Positions 52,080 through 61,148 of a stretch of 64,000 bases of DNA are shown piece after piece. Numbering within the stretch: the first letter of the stretch is position 1; the number at the start of each line of letters is the position of its first letter. Both the position numbers and the translations under genes were made by a program. The DNA lies in the NCBI GenBank assembly GCA_026398415.1, contig JAPLSY010000088.1, forward strand, positions 139,633 to 203,632, given 5' to 3'. This DNA is from Kiritimatiellota bacterium (lineage in GTDB: Bacteria; Verrucomicrobiota; Kiritimatiellia; JAAZAB01). The notes beneath the pieces are model-generated. The model saw only the letters and a list, made by a program, of their open reading frames with translations. It was not told the origin of the DNA and did not search any database.

Positions 52080-53551
52080 AGATTTGCACAGTGCCGGCTT
52101 TTATCGGCTTGATTTGCCTGCAGTGCCTTTGTGGTTGGCCATCAGCTGAGGCTGCCGTAAGCGCAAAAAACTTGGTCAAGGTTATCCGGATCACCAGCGG
52201 GAAAGGCAATGATACGGAAGCGGCATGGTCACCGGATGGCCAGCGCATAGCATTTCAATCTGACCGTGACGGCCGATCGGGGATCTATATTCTCGATCTC
52301 AAAAGCGAAAAGGTAAAACGATTGGAAACGGGACCTGGATATAGCCAGTACCCGGCGTGGTCTCCGGATGGCAAATATATTGCTTACAGCTATGCCGCAC
52401 CCATAACGAAAACCGTGTTCGAGGGGCAGGTCACGGCATTCAACATGTTCATTGTGCCTGCAGATGGAGGCGCTCCCCGGCAGCTTACCTCGGGCAACCA
52501 CATCGATTACTGTCCGACCTTCAGCCCGGCTGGCGATTATATATATTTCACCAGTACACGGGATGTGGATAGCGGTAAAGAAGCGATGTATCTGCATAAA
52601 GTCCCGGTAAGCACCGGTAATGTCGACTTGGTAAGCAAGGTCCATAGTACTGTTCAGGTAAGTTTCAGCCCGGATGGCGATAGCTACACTTATGGTAGTA
52701 TAGCTGATTATAAAAGCTGCGCGGGAGTCTTCCTGTCAAAACTGAGCAGTAATTCGCCACGAAGAATTACTCCTGCGGAAGGCTTCTATTACAGCCCGCG
52801 ATGGTCTCCCAAACAGGACGTGGTTGCTTGTACCGGGTATAGAGTCGGGCAAAAGGGTTGGGGTATATGGTTGCTGGATCTTGCCGACGATGGCCGCCAG
52901 ATCAGTGTAACCGGTGGGAGCGGCAACAACCGAAGTCCGGCATGGTCACCGGATGGGCAATCGTTGGTGTACGAGTGCAATGCCACAGGCCAGTACAAGC
53001 TCTATCGCGAAAAGATCAGTCATCTCCTGCCAAAGCCGGCATCAAACCCAGCCGGCCGTGTCAAGGTAATCTTAAGCGTATCGGCCAGCACGAACGCAAA
53101 CCTGGCGCCCTTTATCACGGATAACGATTTCTCCGATGGCTCCGGTTGGTATTGCGAAGGTGTTAACCAATGGGTTGAGATAACGCTGACATCTCCTCAG
53201 GTCATAAAGCAAGTCAACGTACATTCAGGATATCTGGGAGACTATCAAAACCCCAGCGGTGAAGGATCGGTCAAGGGGTGCCAGGTTCGCTTCTGGGATG
53301 GTGCTGCCTGGAAAACCTTGGCGGAAACGAACAGCGCGGAAAGATATAAGGGCGGTCCAAGGAAGGATTATTTCATTCCAATGGCGTTTGCGCCTGTAAA
53401 ATGTGAAAAGCTTCGGATAGTAGTGACCGAGAGCAACGATACCCGCAGAAGAATTTCCGCCCCCGATCAAATTACGGTGCCGCCCGATAAGGTCTGGACC
53501 TGCATTCGGGAGGTAGAGGTCATAGGACAAAACGGGAAGAGTTTGCTTTAG
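52076..53551 (+). CDS. TolB-like PD40 beta-propeller with discoidin-like C-terminus, cassette 3
   Basis: A 491-residue paralog of 27938 and 35457. I choose GTG 52076 because it overlaps the preceding TGA exactly as in the other cassettes and starts the signal peptide VKICTVPAFIGLICLQCLCG. PD40 blades follow (AAWSPDGQRIAFQSDRDG, PAWSPDGKYIAYSYA, PTFSPAGDYIYFTSTRD, PAWSPDGQSLVYECNATG), and the discoidin-like end is intact (WYCEGVNQWVEITLTSPQ, VNVHSGYLGDY, KLRIVVTESNDT). Role as for its paralogs: probably glycan-binding partner of the GHL10-like protein. Confidence 0.83.
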   Translation: MKICTVPAFIGLICLQCLCGWPSAEAAVSAKNLVKVIRITSGKGNDTEAAWSPDGQRIAFQSDRDGRSGIYILDLKSEKVKRLETGPGYSQYPAWSPDGKYIAYSYAAPITKTVFEGQVTAFNMFIVPADGGAPRQLTSGNHIDYCPTFSPAGDYIYFTSTRDVDSGKEAMYLHKVPVSTGNVDLVSKVHSTVQVSFSPDGDSYTYGSIADYKSCAGVFLSKLSSNSPRRITPAEGFYYSPRWSPKQDVVACTGYRVGQKGWGIWLLDLADDGRQISVTGGSGNNRSPAWSPDGQSLVYECNATGQYKLYREKISHLLPKPASNPAGRVKVILSVSASTNANLAPFITDNDFSDGSGWYCEGVNQWVEITLTSPQVIKQVNVHSGYLGDYQNPSGEGSVKGCQVRFWDGAAWKTLAETNSAERYKGGPRKDYFIPMAFAPVKCEKLRIVVTESNDTRRRISAPDQITVPPDKVWTCIREVEVIGQNGKSLL

Positions 53552-53598
53552 ATCATTTTCGAAAAACAAAGCGGGTTTATTCTTGAAAGGCAATTATT

Positions 53599-55200
53599 AT
53601 GAAATACGGTGTCCTGATTTTAGTGGTCTGTATCGCCGCCTTGGGTGTGTTGTTCTGGCGCGCAAATGGGCCGGGAGCGAAGGCGCGCACACAGCCGAAA
53701 CTTCAGGGGCCGATCTTCAACTACGACTGCACGGAATTTTTCTATCCCGGCACCGTCCGGGAAGGCGTGGACGGCGGTGCGCTGGTTGACCACTATGTTG
53801 ATCTCCTGGCCGACGCGGGGGTGAAGATCATGATGTGCAACCCGAATGCCCGCCGTACCAACTACCGCAGCGGCGTATGGGAGAGTTTCTGGGACGGATA
53901 CGACCCGAAGGGCCCGGACGACCAACCCTTCATGCGGCCAATCCCCGAGAAGGACCGGGCCACGTGGCGGCGAATGGTTCACAGCATGTGGGAGTTGGAT
54001 CGGCAGGGCGTGGACTGGCCGGGCCGGATCATTGCCCGTTGCCGTGCGCGCGGCATCAGCCCGTGGATCTCGCTGCGTATGAACGATGTTCACTGTAACG
54101 ACAACTTGGAGCATCCTTTTCACGGCGCCCTGTTCCGGCAAGAGAAGTACTTTCGCGGGCCGGGTGGCGGGGTTTCCTCGTACTATGCCCGCGGCTTGGA
54201 CTACGCCCACCCGGAAGTTCGCGACGCCTACCGTGCGTTGATCGAAGAGGTCCTCCAGCGGTATGACCTGGATGGATTGGAACTGGACTTCATGCGCGAG
54301 CCCTACCTGTTTGCGCCGGATGCTGAAAAAGATGGCGCGATGATCCTGTACGCGTGGCTGGGGCAGATACGGCTGCTGACGGATGCGGCGGCGGCAAGAC
54401 GCGGACACCCTGTCCGGCTGGGGGTGCGCGTGCCCTCGCGGGTGGAGGTTGCCCAGGGCTGGGGCTTGGACGCCGTTTCCTGGGCCCGGGCAGGCCTGGT
54501 GGACCTGATCGTGCCTACTCCACGCTTTGCCACACTGGAGTACGATATGCCCCTGGACGAGTGGCGGGAACAGCTGGCCGACACCAAGGCAACGCTGGCC
54601 GGCGGGCTGGAGAGATTACATCAACCGGTGCCGGGCGGCCCGCGGGCTGGCGCGAACGCCGAACAGGCCGCCGGCGCCGCCACTGCGGTGCTCAATGCGG
54701 GGGCGGACGCGGTGTACCTGTTCAATTATTTCGATTACCCGGCCAACCAAAGCCAGACGCTGCGGGCCATGTCTTCGCTGGAGACCATCAGTGCGCTCCC
54801 GCGGCGCCATGCCATCACCTGGCGGGACATTGTCGGCCCCGGGGAGAACTACCAGGCGCCCTTGCCCGCGACGGGCAAAGTTTTGTGCTTTCAACTGCCT
54901 ACCGGTCCGCGCCCGGCGCGCGAGGCCGAAGTCACGCTGATCGTTCAGGTGAAAGGGGCCCCGGCGCCGGCCGCGGCCGCTGTCAACGAAACGGCCTGCG
55001 AGTTGATTCAGAGCACGGCGACCACCAATGGGTATACGGTGTTAGAGTACCGTGTGCCCTTGGCAGCCCTGCCCGGCAACAGGCGCGATGCCATTGCGCT
55101 TACCGCTGACGAAGAGATCACGGTAGTTGATGTCGAGGTGCGGATCGTCCCGCCGGCAGCCAAGTCGGCTATCAGGCAAGCGCCAGAAAAAAAACCATGA
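53599..55200 (+). CDS. Membrane-anchored GHL10-like protein (second type)
   Basis: A 533-residue protein. It has the shared anchor MKYGVLILVVCIAALGVLFW but departs from the common linker early, after RANGPGAKAR. The body is a GHL10-type barrel (HYVDLLADAGVKIMMCNPNA, RARGISPWISLRMND, strand GLELDFMREPYLF with Asp230 and Arg233), and a C-terminal beta domain of ~110 residues follows residue 420. The leader keeps GGGTTTATTCTTGAAAGGCA before the ATG, plus TTTTCGAAAAACAAAGCG, a stretch otherwise seen before the beta-helix genes, so two leader types are joined here. Glycosidase-like role; substrate unknown. Confidence 0.76.
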   Translation: MKYGVLILVVCIAALGVLFWRANGPGAKARTQPKLQGPIFNYDCTEFFYPGTVREGVDGGALVDHYVDLLADAGVKIMMCNPNARRTNYRSGVWESFWDGYDPKGPDDQPFMRPIPEKDRATWRRMVHSMWELDRQGVDWPGRIIARCRARGISPWISLRMNDVHCNDNLEHPFHGALFRQEKYFRGPGGGVSSYYARGLDYAHPEVRDAYRALIEEVLQRYDLDGLELDFMREPYLFAPDAEKDGAMILYAWLGQIRLLTDAAAARRGHPVRLGVRVPSRVEVAQGWGLDAVSWARAGLVDLIVPTPRFATLEYDMPLDEWREQLADTKATLAGGLERLHQPVPGGPRAGANAEQAAGAATAVLNAGADAVYLFNYFDYPANQSQTLRAMSSLETISALPRRHAITWRDIVGPGENYQAPLPATGKVLCFQLPTGPRPAREAEVTLIVQVKGAPAPAAAAVNETACELIQSTATTNGYTVLEYRVPLAALPGNRRDAIALTADEEITVVDVEVRIVPPAAKSAIRQAPEKKP

Positions 55201-55383
55201 AGATTTCCGCCACAATGGATTTTTGGATCATTGTTACGAAGAAACTGATCCCAAGGTCGGTCATTTTACCGAAGCGCAACTTGAAAATGTGTACTCTATT
55301 TAATATTGCTTGCGATGATCGGGTGCCATGGTATGTTGCTTTCGGTTCGAATTGCCGGATAGCATGAGAGAGGGGCTGTTTGT

Positions 55384-56565
55384 ATGACCAAGAACGCCGT
55401 TCAGGGCAAACCGATTACATTTTCAACTGATCAGAAGGCATGCGTGGTGCCGGAGCATCCGATCATTCCGTTTATTGAAGGCGACGGCACGGGGCCGGAC
55501 ATCTGGCGCGCCGCCGTGCGCGTGTTGGATGGCGCCGTCGCCAAAGCCTATGGCGGGCGGCGGCAGGTCTGCTGGCGGGAATTGCTGGCGGGCGAAAAAG
55601 CGTTCAAGCAGACCGGCAACTGGCTGCCGGATGAAACGGTCGCCGCCTTCAGGCAATATCTGGTCGGCATCAAGGGCCCGCTCACCACCCCGATTGGCGG
55701 CGGGCATCGTAGTTTGAACGTTGCCTTGCGCCAGCTGCTCGACCTTTACGTCTGCCTGCGGCCAGTGCACTGGTTCGAGGGCGTGCCGAGCCCGGTCAAG
55801 GAGCCCGGCAAGGTGGACATGGTGGTGTTCCGCGAAAACACGGAAGACGTCTATGCCGGCTTGGAAGTGCGCGCCGGCAGTCCGCAAGCCCAGAAACTCA
55901 TTGGCTTCCTGAAAACGGAATTCGGCTGGAACATTCGTCCGGATTCGGGCGTCGGCATCAAGCCCATCAGCGAGACCGGCAGTAAACGCCTGGTGCGAGC
56001 CGCCATCGAGTATGCGATCCGCAACAAGCGCCGGAGCGTGACCCTCGTGCACAAGGGCAATATCCAGAAATTTACGGAGGGCGCCTTCCTGGCCTGGGGC
56101 TACGAAGTGGCCAAGGAATATGGCGACCAGATGCCGGTCAAGGACGCGATTGCCGACATTTTCTTTCAGCAGGCCCTGACCCGGCCGGCGGAATTCGACG
56201 TTATCGCCACGCTGAATTTGAACGGCGATTACATGTCCGATGCCCTGGCGGCGCAAGTCGGCGGCATCGGCATTGCCCCGGGCGGCAATATCAACTTCCA
56301 GACCGGGCATGCCATTTTCGAGGCCACGCACGGCACGGCGCCCAAGTATGCCGGCCAGGACAAGGTCAACCCCGGTTCCGTAATCCTTTCCGGCGAAATG
56401 ATGTTCCGTTATATAGGCTGGGCGGAAGCGGCCGATCTGATTATCCACGGACTCAGCGAGGCCATCCGGCGCCGGAAAGTAACCTACGATTTTCACCGGC
56501 TGATGGACCATGCGACTCTGTTGAAATGCTCGGAATTTGCCGACGAAATCATAACCCACATGTAG
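55384..56565 (+). CDS. icd: Isocitrate dehydrogenase (NADP+)
   Basis: Converts isocitrate to 2-oxoglutarate and CO2 (reversible) with NADP+. A 393-residue protein with all core motifs: [58 protein letters not shown] and [19 protein letters not shown]. The Lys-Tyr of APKYAGQDK is the E. coli-type NADP+ specificity pair. It is the first gene of an operon with ATP-citrate lyase (13 bases to the next ATG), which groups two enzymes acting around citrate and could serve either the reductive TCA direction or acetyl-CoA supply. The 183-base upstream gap shows no clear promoter. Confidence 0.96.
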   Translation: MTKNAVQGKPITFSTDQKACVVPEHPIIPFIEGDGTGPDIWRAAVRVLDGAVAKAYGGRRQVCWRELLAGEKAFKQTGNWLPDETVAAFRQYLVGIKGPLTTPIGGGHRSLNVALRQLLDLYVCLRPVHWFEGVPSPVKEPGKVDMVVFRENTEDVYAGLEVRAGSPQAQKLIGFLKTEFGWNIRPDSGVGIKPISETGSKRLVRAAIEYAIRNKRRSVTLVHKGNIQKFTEGAFLAWGYEVAKEYGDQMPVKDAIADIFFQQALTRPAEFDVIATLNLNGDYMSDALAAQVGGIGIAPGGNINFQTGHAIFEATHGTAPKYAGQDKVNPGSVILSGEMMFRYIGWAEAADLIIHGLSEAIRRRKVTYDFHRLMDHATLLKCSEFADEIITHM

Positions 56566-56578
56566 AATCCGCGACCCG

Positions 56579-57808
56579 ATGCAACAAATCACTGAACTGA
56601 CGTTTCTGGAGCAGTTGGCCAAGCGGTCCAAACTGCCGACACCGGACTACGCCGTCATGCCGCTGGACCGCAAAGCCCTGAAGGCCCTGCTGGATCAATG
56701 GCAGAAAGCCGTGGTCAAGCCGGATATTCTGGCCGGCCGGAAGGGGAAAGCCGGCTTGGTCAAGGTTGTGGACGATCCCGCGCGCGCCCTGCAGGAAATC
56801 AACCGTCTGCTCAACGCCGACATCGGCGGGAAAATGCCGCGCACGGTGTACCTGACGCGCTATATTCCCGCCGAACTGGAAATCTACACGGCCATTACGT
56901 ACAACTCCAGTTTTTTGGGGCCGTCGCTGACCATCTCGCTGAAGGGCGGCATGGATATCGAAACCGTGGAAGCCAAATATAAACGCACCATCCCGGTGGA
57001 CGTCTACAAGGGACTGGATGCCTACCAGGCCAGCCAGGTCTTGGCGGACCTGCAATGTCCTAAAAAAATTGTCAGCGCGTTTTCCCGCTGTCTGGTGAAT
57101 TTCTGGGATTTCTTCATTACCAGCGGCATGCGAATGTGTGAAATCAATCCTTGGCGGGTGACGCCCGCCGGGGAATTTTATGTCTGCGATTTCAAGGCGG
57201 TTCCGGACGAATCCAATTTCAAAGCCGGCAATCTGGCGATCACGTTCCCGGAATATCCGGAAACCATTACGCCGTTCGAGGAGGAAATGAAGGAACTGGC
57301 CGCCTCCTCTTACCAGGGCCAATTACACATATCCGACCTGCATGGCGACCTGATCTTGCCGATCCTGTTTGGCGGTGGCGCATCGACGATCATCACCGAA
57401 ACGCTCTGTACCTGCGGCGGCAGTCCGATCTTTCTTTCCGATTTCGGCGGCAATCCGACCTACGAGCGCATGCGCCAGGCCATGGCCGTATGTTTTAAAC
57501 ATCATCTTAAGAAAGCGGCGTTACTGCTCATTTTGGGCGGGAAAGCCAATAACACGCTGGTCGACGTGACTTTCCAGGCGATTGGCGATGCCCTGACCCA
57601 TTATGTGGAAGAGCACGGCCCCGTCTTTCTGCCGGTCGTGATCGGCCGCGGCGGGCCGCGCCTGGCCAAGGGCATGATGATCATGAAGGAAATTATGGAG
57701 ACCTTGAAACTGCCGTATGTCATCTTCGGCTACGATACACCGGTCACACTGGTGGCCGAATATGCCGCTCGTCTGGCCAAGGCGTTCGCGCCGCTGAGGA
57801 AACCATGA
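56579..57808 (+). CDS. aclB: ATP-citrate lyase, small (ATP-grasp, citrate-binding) subunit
   Basis: A 409-residue protein matching the N-terminal part of eukaryotic ATP-citrate lyase and AclB of green sulfur bacteria. The succinyl-CoA-synthetase-beta-like ATP-grasp half includes MCEINPWRV (metal/ATP site) near 185. The second half is a citrate-binding-like Rossmann region (LPILFGGGASTIITETLC, LLILGGKANNTLVDVTFQAI, PVVIGRGGPRLAKGM). With the large subunit it cleaves citrate, ATP and CoA to acetyl-CoA and oxaloacetate. Its stop overlaps the large-subunit ATG by four bases. Gene order (aclB then aclA) is the same as in Chlorobium. Confidence 0.88.
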   Translation: MQQITELTFLEQLAKRSKLPTPDYAVMPLDRKALKALLDQWQKAVVKPDILAGRKGKAGLVKVVDDPARALQEINRLLNADIGGKMPRTVYLTRYIPAELEIYTAITYNSSFLGPSLTISLKGGMDIETVEAKYKRTIPVDVYKGLDAYQASQVLADLQCPKKIVSAFSRCLVNFWDFFITSGMRMCEINPWRVTPAGEFYVCDFKAVPDESNFKAGNLAITFPEYPETITPFEEEMKELAASSYQGQLHISDLHGDLILPILFGGGASTIITETLCTCGGSPIFLSDFGGNPTYERMRQAMAVCFKHHLKKAALLLILGGKANNTLVDVTFQAIGDALTHYVEEHGPVFLPVVIGRGGPRLAKGMMIMKEIMETLKLPYVIFGYDTPVTLVAEYAARLAKAFAPLRKP

Positions 57809-59925
57809 AAGCCACACAACTCGCGGATTTATTGCGCAAAGGCGACCGGGTGGCGGTATCCAACATCACGGGGCGCGAATCCAGCGTGGTCACCATTGTC
57901 TCGCATCGCTACTGCGGCAACATCGTGGGCGGCTGGGCGCTCGGCAAAGGCGGACAGACGATCGAATACAAACCCGGCAAGACCATTCCGGTATTTGCAA
58001 CCTTCGATGAACTGCTCAAGAGCCTGCCGTGTAAACAGCACCCCAACAAGGTCATTGTCTATTCGCCGCCGGAAGCCGTCTACGGCGAAGTTAAGGAAGT
58101 GATTTCCTTCGGCAAAAAACGCATCGAAACGATTTTTATCATCACCGAGCATGTCGCCATCGAGGTAACCGCCAAGATTGCTTCCCTGGCGCGCGAAGCC
58201 GGCATTGATGTGATCGGCTGTAATACTTTGGGGATGATCAATACCTATGACGGTGTTCGCGTGGGCGCCGTGGGCGGCGACAACCCCGTGGAAAGCTTCA
58301 AAAAGGGCAGTGCCGCCATTATATCCAACAGCGGCAATATGGTCACCACCATGGCCACGTACCTGATGTCGGCGGGCATCGGCACCTCGTTCGGTCTTTC
58401 CACGGGCAAAGACGCTCTGATCCTGACGCCCCTGAAGGATCTGCTGGCGCTGGCGGACAAGGATCGTCATACCCGGATTATCGTGCTCTACGTCGAGCCA
58501 GGCGGTCTTTACGAGAAAGAGGCCGTGGACATGCTGAAGCGGGCAAAAAATGCCAAGCCCGTGATTGTCTATGTAGCCGGCAAAATCCTGGAGACCCAAA
58601 ACGTATCGCTTGGCCATGCCGGCGCCGTGGTGGAAGGCGCCTTTACCACGGCCTCGGCCAAAATGCAGTTATTTGACGACTATTTCGGGATTGAGGCCTT
58701 CGATCCCCAGAAACGCTATGACCATACCCCGAAACTGCGCCAAGCCTTAGGGCGGGGCATTCGCATTCAGACCCTGCACAACCTGCCGCAGGCCGCCAGC
58801 CTGGTGTATCGCGTCCACGAATGGGAGCGCGATTTCAGTCCGCGTGAGACCCTCCAGTTGAATCCCTGGTTTGTCAACCTCGGCGAACTGGGCAAGAAAC
58901 TGCCCGCGCCGCTCATCTTGGCGCCGGGTAAGATCATCGAACCCTATGCCACGCAATTTGCATCTTTGGCGGAGAGCAAACTGGGCAAAATGGCAACCCA
59001 GCGGCCCATGCGTAACGCCAGCTACGCTTCCGGCAACGACGGTCAGGCCACGACCATTTACGGCTATTCGGTGGCCGATCTCATGCAACGCGGCAATTTT
59101 GCCGAAGCGCTTATTCTGCAGTGGTTAGGCGAATTACCCCAGCATGCCTTCGAAGCCCGGCTGGTGGAAATGTGCTTGATCGCGTCGTTGAGCAACGGCC
59201 CCGGTACAATTTCCGCCCAGGCCGCCAAATTATCGGCTTCGGCCGGCAATGCCCCGCATACGGGCATGATTGCCGCGCTGGCCAGTGTAGGTGACGTGCA
59301 TGGCGGCAACGGCCGGGAAGCGATCGAATACCTGCTGAAGGTATTCGGGACCACGGACCTGACCGATCCCTACAGTCCGAAAGCTTCCAGCGTGAACCTG
59401 GAAAAAATCGTGCTGCAGGAGGCGGAAGCGTTCAAAACCCAAAAAGCCATTGCCCAGGAATCCGGGACCGGCTACGTTAAAATTCCGTGTCTCGGGCATC
59501 CGGTATTCAAGGACAAGGACGTTAATTTTGATCCACGCGAAGAAGCGATCCATGCCTATCTACAGGCGCAGGGCCTTTACAACATATTTCTGGATTTTTA
59601 TCGCCGGCTGGCGCAAACCATGAAACACATTGGGGCCACATCCAAGGTATTGGCGGTGAACGTGGATGCCGCCATTGCCTGTATCTGGCTGGGAATCTGC
59701 TGGAAACTGCTGAAGGACCGTCGCATTACCCTGAAGCGCGCCATGGATATTCCCCTGGTCGCTTTTGCCTTGGGCCGTGCCGCCGGCGCCGCCGGTGAGT
59801 TTCTGGATCACCAGGATCACGGCACCGGCATGGACATGCGCGTGCCTGCGGCGGAATGTGAAATATTGACCAAACCCCGGAACCTGGCCCCGTTGGGCAA
59901 AAAAGCAGGTCGCGGCCACGCCTAA
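57805..59925 (+). CDS. aclA: ATP-citrate lyase, large (CoA-ligase + citrate synthase-like) subunit
   Basis: A 706-residue protein. The CoA-binding and ligase part (about 1-330) holds the phospho-histidine motif LGHAGAVVEGAF with His271, and NSGNM and VEPGG signatures of the succinyl-CoA synthetase alpha fold. Residues ~420-690 form a citrate synthase-like citryl-CoA lyase domain (SLSNGPGTISAQAAKLSASA, CLGHPVFKDKD, VNVDAAIACIWL, DHQDHGTGMDMRVP). Having both parts in one chain separates it from the two-enzyme citryl-CoA synthetase/lyase route. It is about 100 residues longer than the Chlorobium AclA I recall, mostly in the central linker. Coupled to aclB by ATGA. Confidence 0.88.
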   Translation: MKATQLADLLRKGDRVAVSNITGRESSVVTIVSHRYCGNIVGGWALGKGGQTIEYKPGKTIPVFATFDELLKSLPCKQHPNKVIVYSPPEAVYGEVKEVISFGKKRIETIFIITEHVAIEVTAKIASLAREAGIDVIGCNTLGMINTYDGVRVGAVGGDNPVESFKKGSAAIISNSGNMVTTMATYLMSAGIGTSFGLSTGKDALILTPLKDLLALADKDRHTRIIVLYVEPGGLYEKEAVDMLKRAKNAKPVIVYVAGKILETQNVSLGHAGAVVEGAFTTASAKMQLFDDYFGIEAFDPQKRYDHTPKLRQALGRGIRIQTLHNLPQAASLVYRVHEWERDFSPRETLQLNPWFVNLGELGKKLPAPLILAPGKIIEPYATQFASLAESKLGKMATQRPMRNASYASGNDGQATTIYGYSVADLMQRGNFAEALILQWLGELPQHAFEARLVEMCLIASLSNGPGTISAQAAKLSASAGNAPHTGMIAALASVGDVHGGNGREAIEYLLKVFGTTDLTDPYSPKASSVNLEKIVLQEAEAFKTQKAIAQESGTGYVKIPCLGHPVFKDKDVNFDPREEAIHAYLQAQGLYNIFLDFYRRLAQTMKHIGATSKVLAVNVDAAIACIWLGICWKLLKDRRITLKRAMDIPLVAFALGRAAGAAGEFLDHQDHGTGMDMRVPAAECEILTKPRNLAPLGKKAGRGHA

Positions 59926-60050
59926 ATGGCGCTTGCTTGGACCGCGCCGACACGCTGCAAGATTCATTGCGTCCGAATACAGCGTCAATCTGCACGGGCG
60001 TGATTCCACGCGGCGGTTTTCAGCAGGCTGTCCTGATCAAGTGTGATCGT

Positions 60051-60088
60051 AAAAAGCAATGTGGCCGCGACTTGCGTCGCGGCCACAT
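60051..60088 (-). terminator. Strong rho-independent terminator of the surface-repeat gene
   Basis: A perfect 13-bp stem, ATGTGGCCGCGAC and GTCGCGGCCACAT around a four-base loop, at 60059-60088. On the minus strand it is followed by TGCTTTTT (60058-60051). It lies 31 bases past the stop of the gene at 60120 and, as a stem, could also stop transcripts coming from aclA. Confidence 0.85.
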
Positions 60089-60119
60089 GCTCACGTACGA
60101 TTTGTGAATTCAGGTCAGG

Positions 60120-60923
60120 TTACCAATTCGCATTGACAATCGGGAGCACTTTCCAGATGCTCTCTTTGCCCCACGCGATATTGATGATGCCGATCTGCAG
60201 GCCGGCCAGCTTGACCGTGTAATTGATTACACCAAGCTGGAGACCCTTGACTTCATTGGCGACGTTGATGCCAATCCACTGGGCGCCATCCAACTTGTCG
60301 GCCCAGTTAATCAGTCCCGACTGCGAGCAGACGTCAGCCAGACCAACGTTAATCAAACCGCCCTGAACATCAACCGCGCCGCTGGCGACATTGATGCCGC
60401 CTACCTGGCCGCCGGCCACCGTGCCGCCGGACAAGTTGATCAAGCCGACTTCCACGCCTGAGGCGTTCCCGCCAACCATGTTCAGGAGGCCGTAATCATA
60501 GCCGGACAGATTGCCACTGTTCAAGTTGATCAGGCCTGCTTCCAAGCCGGAAACATTGCCGCCAATCAGGTTGATGAACGACATCGTTCCACCGGAGACA
60601 TTACCGGCCACGAAGTTGATGGCGCCCAATTGACTGCCGGTGACGTTGCCGCCGACCAGGTTAATGATGCCCAGTTGCAGACCTTTCTGGTCCTTGTTAG
60701 CTTGATTCACAAGACCCAGGTCAACGCCGGTCACGTTTTCATTGGCCCCGTAGATCAGGTTGATCCGCAGGCCGTTGACGGACGAACTGTCGCTGAGAAT
60801 TGCGACGGGCGTGACGAGCGAGAGTTGGAACGGATAGGCCTTGGACTGGGGGGCCTGCGCAACCGCGCTACTGACCAGCCCAATCACACACGCGAGACAC
60901 AATAATATCGAATAACGTTTCAT
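60120..60923 (-). CDS. LA_2272-type surface repeat protein
   Basis: A 267-residue exported protein from ATG 60923 (signal MKRYSILLCLACVIGLVSSA; GGGGAAAG before it; an ATG at 60938 adds five residues). The mature part is about ten tandem units of ~20 residues with the pattern G-x-x-x-G-x-IN-x-x-G-G-N-V-x-G (LGIINLVGGNVTGSQLGAIN, LINLNSGNLSGYDYGLLN). This fits the LA_2272 family of surface repeats known from Leptospira and other bacteria, probably a beta-solenoid or outer-membrane structure; function unknown. Single gene with its own terminator. The 210-base region upstream shows no clear element. Confidence 0.75.
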   Translation of the reverse strand: MKRYSILLCLACVIGLVSSAVAQAPQSKAYPFQLSLVTPVAILSDSSSVNGLRINLIYGANENVTGVDLGLVNQANKDQKGLQLGIINLVGGNVTGSQLGAINFVAGNVSGGTMSFINLIGGNVSGLEAGLINLNSGNLSGYDYGLLNMVGGNASGVEVGLINLSGGTVAGGQVGGINVASGAVDVQGGLINVGLADVCSQSGLINWADKLDGAQWIGINVANEVKGLQLGVINYTVKLAGLQIGIINIAWGKESIWKVLPIVNANW

Positions 60924-61148
60924 TTCTTTCCCCTTCATTACAATTCATGATTGAGACGAAACAACCGTTCACTTAACAATCAATTACCACCGTGTCGCCT
61001 GCATCACCTCCTTCCAAGGTGCTTTTAGCAAAGCTGATGTTAACACACGTCATGAAAAACCTACGTCGAATTGTTACAAACACCGGTGGCTTTGTCAATA
61101 GCAAAAACAATCCTAAAAACAATTCCGTTTAATGCCCAATTTCGTTTT

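Noticed and set aside
55280..55310. TTGAAA...TAATAT as a promoter for icd
   Set aside because: Spacer of 14 bases is too short and no better pair is present.
55423..56631. 402-codon open frame on the minus strand
   Set aside because: Antisense shadow of icd, which has all catalytic motifs.
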